Assembly: GCF_900098745.1 (NCBI RefSeq)
Contig: NZ_FQTT01000014.1
Location: 186,001 to 250,000, forward strand
From: Actinomyces glycerinitolerans
GTDB lineage: Bacteria; Actinomycetota; Actinomycetes; Actinomycetales; Actinomycetaceae
DNA length: 64,000 nucleotides
Reading direction: 5' to 3'
This document shows positions 43,508-51,233 of this stretch, one piece after another. Below the pieces are notes generated by a model, which made no database searches, had not been told where the DNA came from, and saw only the letters and a program-made list of their open reading frames with translations. The position numbers and the translations under genes are program-made. How positions within the stretch are numbered: the first letter of the stretch is position 1; each line of letters starts with the position of its first letter.

Positions 43508-43858
43508 ATGCCGTGGTGGTTGGCGCTTCTCAACTCAGTCATGGGAGTCGCGTCGGTGATTGCTGCTGCGGCGGCGTTGCTCCGCCCGGAGTTGCTGGCG
43601 CCTGGCGGCACGGGCACCGACGTTGACCGCTTCTATCCGGCGATGTATGCGGCCAGGGCGGTGCCGCTTGGTGTGGTGGTTGTGTGCGTCGTCTGGTTTA
43701 CGCCCGTGTATCCGCTGACCCAGTTCGTCTTGGCCGTTGCCGCGCTCGCTCAGCTCGGTGATGTGGCGATCGGTGTTGCGCGCCGGCAGCCTGGCATGGC
43801 GGGCGGTGCTGTCGCTGCGGCCGCATGTCACCTGGCCGGACTTGCCGCGCTTCAGTAA
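43508..43858 (+). CDS. DUF4267-like membrane protein
   Basis: A 116-residue protein with four membrane helices (ALLNSVMGVASVIAAAAALL, RAVPLGVVVVCVVWF, LTQFVLAVAALAQLGDVAIG, GGAVAAAACHLAGLAAL), matching the size and pattern of DUF4267 proteins. Function unknown. ATG 43508 follows AGGTGG; a GTG nine bases upstream is less likely. Divergent from a MarR regulator with a palindrome in between, so it is the likely regulated target. It converges on the ABC permease gene, ending 6 bases from its stop. Confidence 0.7.
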   Translation: MPWWLALLNSVMGVASVIAAAAALLRPELLAPGGTGTDVDRFYPAMYAARAVPLGVVVVCVVWFTPVYPLTQFVLAVAALAQLGDVAIGVARRQPGMAGGAVAAAACHLAGLAALQ

Positions 43859-43863
43859 GCGGT

Positions 43864-45423
43864 TCAGACACCTGGCAGGTCCCGGCGTCGGTAGGCCACC
43901 TGGCCGACGGCGGCACCGAGGGCACCGATAGCCGTCTGCACCGCCAGCGGTGCCCAGTCGGGGTCGCCGACGACGTCGAGGTGGTGCCCAAGCACGCTCA
44001 GGTCTTGCGCCCAGGTCGGCAACTCCACCAGTCCACCGAAGAAACGAGCGAACACGCTCCAGGCAAGTACTGCCCACACGACCCCGAAGCGCCGTGGTGC
44101 CACGCCGACCACCGCCAGGGCGATGCCGATCGCCGCCAGCGCTCCGGGCAGCTGGCTGACGGTGAACACGAAGGCCCGGCCCACGGCATGGTCCTCGGCG
44201 AGTTGAGAACCCGTCGCGGCGGCGAGCACGCCGCCGGAGAGCACCAGCAGGCCGAAGGCCTCAACCGCGGCCACACCGCCCAGCACCACGAACAACCGGG
44301 TCCGTGACAGCCCGACCGCGTAATCGACGTCGATCAGGCCGGACCGTTCCTCCAGAACGACGACGTTGATCCGCTGCACCGCGGCCACCGCGACGAGCAG
44401 GGCAGTCATTATTGTGAGCAGCGACAGGTACTGCTGGACCGGGCTGCCGGCGGCCATTTTCCCGACATACGAACCGGTCGCCGACCCCGGCTCCAGCAGG
44501 CCGGTGAGATTTCCCGCCATGGCACCGAACAATGCGGAGAAGGAGGCCACCGCTACCGCCCACGCCAGGGTCGCGCGCGCGGACAGGCGCGTTAGTAGGT
44601 CGGCGTAGCCGTGGATCCGCCAGCGGTGTCTGTCGGCGGAGTGGTCGGGCAGGTAGCCGTCCGCGTACTCCCGGTGGGCGTACAGGGCTCCGGCCGCCGC
44701 CACCAGGGCAACGCATGTCGCGGCGCACAGGGCCAGTGGCATGGGGTCGTCGTCGGTGTAGGGAGCCGCCAGGTCGCGCCAGCCCAGGGGCGTGAGCCAC
44801 CGCAGCCAGGCGGCACCGAGCTCATCCGCCGCCACCCGCAGCGCGAACCCCACCGTTAGGGTCACCAGGGCGAGCAATCGCGCTTGGCTCGCCCGCCGAT
44901 ACAACTGACAGCCCAACGCCGTCAGACCGATGAAGGCCCAGCCGGTCACCGCGACCGCGCCCGCCAGCATCCAAGCCCCAACAACCGTCATCTCGGTCAC
45001 GAATCGAGCCACGCCGGTTAGAACCAGGCCGACGCCGAGTCCGAACCCTGCAACCGCCCCGTTGCACACAAGCACCGGCGCTGCGAAGGGAGTCGCCCAC
45101 CCCACTCCCGCCGCATGCTGTACCTCGACCAGGCCGTCCTCCTCGTCGGCGCGCATTGTCCTGGTGACCAATAGCACCGCCATGAGACTCACGCAGAACA
45201 ACAGGTAAGTGCCCGTCTCCCACTGCACCAGTTGCCCGATCCGTCCCGGCAACGGCAGGACGCCGTACAGCAGGCGGGTCCCCGGCGTATCGCGCATGCT
45301 CTGTACGAGCAGCTCCCGGGTCTGTGGCGAGGGATACACGCGTTCATACGCCGGGGGAGTGACAGCCGCCAGCAGCCATGGGGGCAGGCACCAGGCCAGG
45401 ACCTGCCACCGCAGGCGTGCCAC
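43864..45423 (-). CDS. ABC-2 type permease, paralogue without its own ATPase
   Basis: A 519-residue membrane protein with about 12 helices, two halves each of the ABC-2 exporter type with the shared element TPLGWRDLAAPYTDDDPMPLAL and a central HRWRIHGYADLLTRLS. It is a clear paralogue of the permease at 46452-48086, from the first helix to the last residues. The start is uncertain: GTG 45423 has no ribosome site, and about 20 residues present at the paralogue's N-terminus are missing. Between it and the MerR gene upstream there are only 97 bases, where the ATPase gene should be. It may use the neighbouring ATPase or be decaying. Confidence 0.78.
   Translation of the reverse strand: MARLRWQVLAWCLPPWLLAAVTPPAYERVYPSPQTRELLVQSMRDTPGTRLLYGVLPLPGRIGQLVQWETGTYLLFCVSLMAVLLVTRTMRADEEDGLVEVQHAAGVGWATPFAAPVLVCNGAVAGFGLGVGLVLTGVARFVTEMTVVGAWMLAGAVAVTGWAFIGLTALGCQLYRRASQARLLALVTLTVGFALRVAADELGAAWLRWLTPLGWRDLAAPYTDDDPMPLALCAATCVALVAAAGALYAHREYADGYLPDHSADRHRWRIHGYADLLTRLSARATLAWAVAVASFSALFGAMAGNLTGLLEPGSATGSYVGKMAAGSPVQQYLSLLTIMTALLVAVAAVQRINVVVLEERSGLIDVDYAVGLSRTRLFVVLGGVAAVEAFGLLVLSGGVLAAATGSQLAEDHAVGRAFVFTVSQLPGALAAIGIALAVVGVAPRRFGVVWAVLAWSVFARFFGGLVELPTWAQDLSVLGHHLDVVGDPDWAPLAVQTAIGALGAAVGQVAYRRRDLPGV
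44581..44626. repeat. 46-base run identical to 47175-47220
   Basis: This run within the first permease gene is identical, base for base, to 47175-47220 in the paralogue, including third codon positions. Flanking stretches are also highly alike. It marks a recent duplication or gene conversion. Confidence 0.8.
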
Positions 45424-45520
45424 AGCAGATGCACGGTCGGGCGCAGCCCATGGACAGGCGCAGTTGCCTGCGGCCTGGGTGCGGCGCGCATCCGTACGGG
45501 AAGGTGCTCGGCGCGAGTTG

Positions 45521-46378
45521 TCACAAGCTGACCCGCCTCCCGCCGGCCGACCGGTGGATCGCCGCCGCGAAGTCTGGGTCGGCCAGCATCAGGTCGAGCA
45601 GTGCGCCGGTGAAGACTCGGTGGACTTTGAGCGGATAGCTTATGGTCGAGAGGACCCCGGCCAAATCCCATAGGGCTCGCCCCAGCGCGCCCTCGGGAAG
45701 GTCGTTCAGGATAGCCAGCGAACTCTGCTTGTGCCGCAGGGCCAGTGCCCACGACTCCTGCGCCAGCTCGACCGCACCGGCCTCACCCGTCTGCTCCAAT
45801 TCGGCGAAGGCGCATATCTGTCGGGCGCACGCGTCGCGCTCGGCGGCGTCGAGCTCCGCAATGAACCGGCCCGCACTGGCGGGAATCATCTCGCGCGCGG
45901 CGAGCGTCATCATGAGGCGCCGTTCCCCGGTCAGGACCTGCAAGGCCCGGTCCCCGGCCGGGGCCTCCAGGCCGCGTATCCGGCGGGCGACGTCGTCGTA
46001 GAAGCAGGTGAGTGCAGTGGGCAATGGTGAGGGAGGGTCGCCGCCGGCAACCCGGGCGATGAGCTCATCGACGCGATCGGCCTGTTCACGCAGCGCCCGC
46101 TGCCGTTCCTCGATGTTCTCACGTGCCGAACGCAGGTCCCGCAGGATTGCCTCGCGATCCGTGCCCCGCGCATCCGCGGCGAGAATCTGTGCGACTTGGG
46201 TCAGGGACAGGCCGCGGTCCGCCAGCCAGCGGATGCGCAGCAGCCGCGCCAGATGTTCGACGCCGTAGTCCCGGCGCCCTCCCGCCGACGGCGGTACCGG
46301 CAGCAGGCCGAGCCGGTGGTAGTGGCGTACCGCCCGTGTGGTGGTGCCGGCGAGGTCGGCCATCTCCTTGACACGCAT
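45521..46378 (-). CDS. MerR-family regulator (module B)
   Basis: A 285-residue regulator with an N-terminal MerR winged helix (MRVKEMADLAGTTTRAVRHY, HRLGLLPVPP, then RRDYGVEHLARLLRIRWLADRGLSL), a coiled-coil dimer helix (about 78-112: REAILRDLRSARENIEERQR) and a long helical effector domain like that of TipA-type proteins. ATG 46378 matches the start of its paralogue at 49948; a GTG six bases upstream is possible. Its promoter has the MerR 19-base spacer. It would activate its own gene and the permease downstream after binding a drug-like ligand. Confidence 0.88.
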   Translation of the reverse strand: MRVKEMADLAGTTTRAVRHYHRLGLLPVPPSAGGRRDYGVEHLARLLRIRWLADRGLSLTQVAQILAADARGTDREAILRDLRSARENIEERQRALREQADRVDELIARVAGGDPPSPLPTALTCFYDDVARRIRGLEAPAGDRALQVLTGERRLMMTLAAREMIPASAGRFIAELDAAERDACARQICAFAELEQTGEAGAVELAQESWALALRHKQSSLAILNDLPEGALGRALWDLAGVLSTISYPLKVHRVFTGALLDLMLADPDFAAAIHRSAGGRRVSL

Positions 46379-46384
46379 GCCCAC

Positions 46385-46415
46385 ATCCCAGCAAGCGACC
46401 CTGCGTCGCTGTCAA
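46385..46415 (-). promoter_or_regulatory. MerR-type promoter of module B, 19-base spacer
   Basis: On the minus strand TTGACA (46415-46410) and TGGGAT (46390-46385) are 19 bases apart, the spacing MerR activators correct. The spacer holds an interrupted palindrome, AGCGAC-GCAGG-GTCGCT (46410-46394). TGGGAT ends 6 bases before the ATG, so the message is probably leaderless. Confidence 0.7.
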
Positions 46416-46451
46416 TTGCCAGGCAGAGGCGGTACGCACGTAGCCCTCGAT

Positions 46452-48086
46452 TCACCCGGCTCCACTCAGGTTGCGGCGTCGGTAGGCCACCAGGCCGACG
46501 GCGGTACCGAGGACGCCGATAGCCGTCTGCACCGCCAGCGGCACCCAGTCCGGGTCGCCGACGACGTCGAGGTAGTGCCCAAGCACGCTCAGGTCCTGCG
46601 CCCAGGTCGGCAGATCCATCATGCCGCCCAGCAGCCTGGCGAAGGCGCTCCAGGCGATCACTGCCCACACGAGGCCAAAACGTCGCGGCGCCACGCCGAC
46701 CACCGCCAGCGCAATGCCAATCGCCGCCAGCAGGCCGGGCAGCTGGGTGACGGTGAACACGAAGGCCCGCTCCACTGCATGATCCTCGGTCACCTGCGTG
46801 GCCGTGACTGCGGCCAGCACGGCCCCGCACAGCACCAGCAGAATCGTCCCCACCGCTGCCGCCGAGACTGCCTGCATCAGGAACAGACGCCGGCGCGGCA
46901 CCCCGACGGCGGCCTCGGCCTCCACCAGTCCGGCGTCCTCATCGGCGGCGAGCCGACCCGCCTGCCCAGTCGCCGCCACCGCGATCAGCAGCACCATCAT
47001 CACGGTCATCAGCGACATGAACTGTTCCATCATGTCGGCGCCGGCCTGTACCAGCATGTTCACGTATTCGGCGATGCGCTCGTCCCGCATCATGTCCAGG
47101 ATGCCCTCGGTCATAGAGCCGAATAACGCCGAGAAACAGGCAATCGCCGCGGCCCAAGCCAGTGTTGTGCGTGTGGACAGGCGCGTTAGTAGGTCGGCGT
47201 AGCCGTGGATCCGCCAGCGGCGCCCGCTGGTGGCCCGGTCGGGCAGGTAGCCGTCCGCATACTCCCGGTGGGCGTACAGGGCTCCGGCCGCCACCACCAG
47301 GGCAACACATATCGCGGCGCACACGGCCAGCGGCAGGGGGTCATCATCGGTGTAAGGGGCGACCAGGTCGCGCCACCCCAGCGGCGTGAACCACCGCAGC
47401 CAGGTGAGCTCCCATTGGTCGGCGGCCACCCGCACCATGAAGGCGACCCCAACACATGCCAGGGCCAGCGGGCGGGCGCCGGCGGCGCTGCGCGCCAACT
47501 GGCAGGCCACGGCGGCCAGGCCTGCGAAGCCCCAGCCGACGACGGCGGTCACTCCGGCCAACGCCCATCCGCCCGCCGCGGGAAGCGACTCGATCTGCGT
47601 GGCCTCGGCCGCGAGCGTGCCGCCCACCAAGGCGGCCAGGACGCCGACCGCCGCCCAGATAACCAGCACCGGGGCGAGGAAGGGCACCCACCTACCGGTG
47701 CCAGTGTCCCGCAACAGCTCGGTCAGGCCCTCGTCCTCGTCCGCGCGCAACAGGCGGCAGGTCAACAGCACCGCCATAAGCGCGGTGCACACCAGCAGGT
47801 AGGTGGCGCCCTCCCACTGCACCAGCTGACCGATGGTGCCCGGGTCGGGAAGCTCGCCGTACAGCAGGCGCGTGCCCGGGGAGGCCCGCAGCGCCTCGAC
47901 CACCGCATTGCCGCCCCCACCACCGGCGTCACCGGCTTCGGAGAAGTAGGCGTCCTGATAAGCCGGCGCGAAGGACGCCAGGCCCAGCCACAGGGGCAGG
48001 ATCCAGGCGAGCGCCTGCACACGCAGCCTCCGGGCGGTCAGTCGCAGCGCGCGGCGCAAGCCGCGCAGATCGTCGTGGGCGCTCAT
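46452..48086 (-). CDS. ABC-2 type permease (module A)
   Basis: A 544-residue exporter membrane protein with about 12 helices in two similar halves. Central WRIHGYADLLTRLSTRTTLA and TPLGWRDLVAPYTDDDPLPLAV are shared with the paralogue at 43864. Its ATG overlaps the stop of the ATPase gene by 4 bases. Together they form a drug- or lipid-export ABC transporter controlled by the MerR gene at 49948. Substrate unknown. The protein looks complete, with a cytoplasmic N-terminus of about 25 residues. Confidence 0.85.
   Translation of the reverse strand: MSAHDDLRGLRRALRLTARRLRVQALAWILPLWLGLASFAPAYQDAYFSEAGDAGGGGGNAVVEALRASPGTRLLYGELPDPGTIGQLVQWEGATYLLVCTALMAVLLTCRLLRADEDEGLTELLRDTGTGRWVPFLAPVLVIWAAVGVLAALVGGTLAAEATQIESLPAAGGWALAGVTAVVGWGFAGLAAVACQLARSAAGARPLALACVGVAFMVRVAADQWELTWLRWFTPLGWRDLVAPYTDDDPLPLAVCAAICVALVVAAGALYAHREYADGYLPDRATSGRRWRIHGYADLLTRLSTRTTLAWAAAIACFSALFGSMTEGILDMMRDERIAEYVNMLVQAGADMMEQFMSLMTVMMVLLIAVAATGQAGRLAADEDAGLVEAEAAVGVPRRRLFLMQAVSAAAVGTILLVLCGAVLAAVTATQVTEDHAVERAFVFTVTQLPGLLAAIGIALAVVGVAPRRFGLVWAVIAWSAFARLLGGMMDLPTWAQDLSVLGHYLDVVGDPDWVPLAVQTAIGVLGTAVGLVAYRRRNLSGAG
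47175..47220. repeat. 46-base run identical to 44581-44626
   Basis: Second copy of the identical run shared by the two permease genes, in the same orientation 2.6 kb away. Confidence 0.8.
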
Positions 48087-49030
48087 CCGCGCACCTCCTC
48101 GTAGTGACGCAGGAACAGGTCCTCCAGGCTCGCCGGCCGGCAGATCACGTCGGTGGCTCCCTGCGCGGCGACCGCCGCCAGCACCGCCGGGACCCGGGCG
48201 GCGCCCACCTGCACGCTCAGGCGGCCGTCCTCCACAGTCAGCTCGTCCTCCAGCTGCGGCAGCGACGCGGCTATGCCGCGCAGCAGATCCGCGTCACCGC
48301 CGACCTCGATCTGGGTACGGGCCAGCTGCTGTAGCCGGGACAGGTCGCCCTGCTCCACCACACGGCCGTCCTTGATGATCGTCACGGCGCTACACAGGCG
48401 CTGCACCTCGGCGAAGATATGGCTGGACAGCAGCACGGTGCGCCCCTGGGCCGCGGCCCGGGTCACCTCATCCATGAAGACCTGCTCCATCAGGGGGTCC
48501 AGGCCGCTGGTCGGCTCGTCGAGAATCAGCAGGCTTGTCGGTGCGGCGAGTGCCGCCACCAGTGCCACCTTCTGCCGGTTGCCCTTGGAGTAGGTGCGCA
48601 CCTTCTTGGTCGGGTCCAGGGCGAAGCGCTCGATCAGCTCGTCCTCCCGGGCGCGGTCCCGCTTGCCGCGCAGACCTGCCAGGGCGTCGAGCGCCTGTCC
48701 GCCGGTCAGGTTCGGCCACAGCGCCACATCCCCGGCCACGTATGACACTTCCCGGTTGATCTGAGGTGCCTCACGCCGGGGATCGCGCCCCAGCACGCGC
48801 ACTCTGCCGCCGTCGGGGTGGTACAGGCCCAGCAGGGTGCGAATGGTCGTGGACTTGCCCGCTCCGTTCGGGCCGAGGAAGCCGTGCACCTGACCGGCGG
48901 CGACCTCCAGGTCCAGCCCGTCCAGGGCGGTGAAGCGCCCGAAGCGCTTGACCAGGCCCTGCACCCGAATCGGGGTTCCGGACGGACTCGTGGCGCCGAC
49001 GGCGCGGCCCCTGTCTTTGCGTGTTGTCAT
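48083..49030 (-). CDS. ABC transporter ATPase (DrrA type)
   Basis: A 315-residue ATPase of the drug-export type. Walker A GPNGAGKSTTIRTLLGL, signature YSKGNRQKVALVAAL, Walker B LLILDEPTSGLDP and switch LLSSHIFAEVQRL are present; the signature has SKGNRQK as in DrrA/CcmA-like exporters. The last about 85 residues form the extra domain usual for this group. ATG 49030 is preceded by AAAGGA; a TTG three bases upstream is an alternative. It is the only ATPase for two permease genes in this region. Confidence 0.92.
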   Translation of the reverse strand: MTTRKDRGRAVGATSPSGTPIRVQGLVKRFGRFTALDGLDLEVAAGQVHGFLGPNGAGKSTTIRTLLGLYHPDGGRVRVLGRDPRREAPQINREVSYVAGDVALWPNLTGGQALDALAGLRGKRDRAREDELIERFALDPTKKVRTYSKGNRQKVALVAALAAPTSLLILDEPTSGLDPLMEQVFMDEVTRAAAQGRTVLLSSHIFAEVQRLCSAVTIIKDGRVVEQGDLSRLQQLARTQIEVGGDADLLRGIAASLPQLEDELTVEDGRLSVQVGAARVPAVLAAVAAQGATDVICRPASLEDLFLRHYEEVRG

Positions 49031-49099
49031 CAATGGTGTCCTTTCATGAGAGTGTGGGTGGTGGGATCGGGATCAGGGACGGTCCGGAGCAGGAGCTGC

Positions 49100-49948
49100 T
49101 TACAGCGCGGGCTCGTCACCGGCCAGGCGCCGAATGACGGCGGCGAAGTCCGGGTCCGCCATGAGCAGCTCCAGGAAACGGTCGAGGTACAGGTGCTGTG
49201 CCGGTCCGGTGTAGGTGTCGGTGATCATCTGGGTCAGCCGCCAGGTGGTGCGACCCGGCGACCCGGTCGGAAAGTCGGAGAATGCGGCCAGCGCCGTAGA
49301 CCGGTGCCGGAGGGTGTACTCCCAGGTCTCCTCGGCCAGGTCGACGGCCGCGGTACGGGCTTCCTCTCCGTGCAGCTGCTCCAGGCGGGCGATCTGGGCG
49401 TAGATGCGTACGCCCGCCTCCCACTCGGCGCCATCCAGCTCGGCCAGGAAGGTGCCAATGCTGTCGGGAATCAGGGCCAGGGCGGCCAGTGCCGTCACCA
49501 CCTGCCGCTCGGCCCGCAGCCCGCGGGTATTCAGTCCCTCCTCCTCCAGGCGTGCCTGCACGGCGTCGTAGAAGCGCACCAGCAGCTGGGGGATGGGCTC
49601 GAGCCCCTCACCGTCCTCGACCCGGGCGATCAACTCGTCGATGCGGGCCTCCTGCGCCTGCAGCTCGCGGCGACGCGCAATGACCGTCTCACGAGTGGCC
49701 CGCAGGCTGTGCAGTACCGCCTCGCGGTCGGCGCCACCCGGATCCTGGGCGAGCACCTCGGCGATCTGCGCCAGGGGCAGCCCGCCGTCTGCGAGCCAAC
49801 GGATCCGCATGAGCCGGGCCAGGTGCATTACGCCGTACTCCCGCCGCCCGCGCACGGTCGGCGGCACCGGCAACAGTCCCAGGCGGTGATAGTGACGCAC
49901 CGCCCGCGGGGTTGTTCCGGCCAGATCGGACATCTCCTTGATGCGCAT
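49100..49948 (-). CDS. MerR-family regulator (module A)
   Basis: A 282-residue MerR/TipA-like regulator. The N-terminus MRIKEMSDLAGTTPRAVRHY, HRLGLLPVPPTVRGRREYG and MRIRWLADGGLPLAQIAEVL form the winged-helix domain, a coiled coil (about 78-112) follows and the C-terminal effector domain differs more from its paralogue at 45521 than the DNA-binding part does. It heads the MerR-ATPase-permease operon. ATG 49948 lies 6 bases after the -10 box of a 19-base-spacer promoter, so it is probably leaderless and self-activated. Confidence 0.9.
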   Translation of the reverse strand: MRIKEMSDLAGTTPRAVRHYHRLGLLPVPPTVRGRREYGVMHLARLMRIRWLADGGLPLAQIAEVLAQDPGGADREAVLHSLRATRETVIARRRELQAQEARIDELIARVEDGEGLEPIPQLLVRFYDAVQARLEEEGLNTRGLRAERQVVTALAALALIPDSIGTFLAELDGAEWEAGVRIYAQIARLEQLHGEEARTAAVDLAEETWEYTLRHRSTALAAFSDFPTGSPGRTTWRLTQMITDTYTGPAQHLYLDRFLELLMADPDFAAVIRRLAGDEPAL

Positions 49949-49954
49949 GCACCC

Positions 49955-49985
49955 ATCCCAACAGGTGACGTAACGTCACCGTCAA
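49955..49985 (-). promoter_or_regulatory. MerR-type promoter of module A, 19-base spacer
   Basis: TTGACG (49985-49980) and TGGGAT (49960-49955) on the minus strand are 19 bases apart. The spacer contains the perfect palindrome GGTGACGT-A-ACGTCACC (49964-49980). TGGGAT ends 6 bases before ATG 49948. Confidence 0.75.
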
Positions 49986-50020
49986 GACCCGCCCGCGTAT
50001 GCGTCCGCGCAACGCTGTAA

Positions 50021-51232
<1,212 letters not shown>

Positions 51233-51233
51233 C

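Noticed and set aside
45424..45520. Frameshifted permease N-terminus or ATPase remnant in the module B gap
   Set aside because: A short RRQLRL in another frame resembles the paralogue's RRALRL, but six residues are too few to call a frameshift, and no ATPase motif is present.
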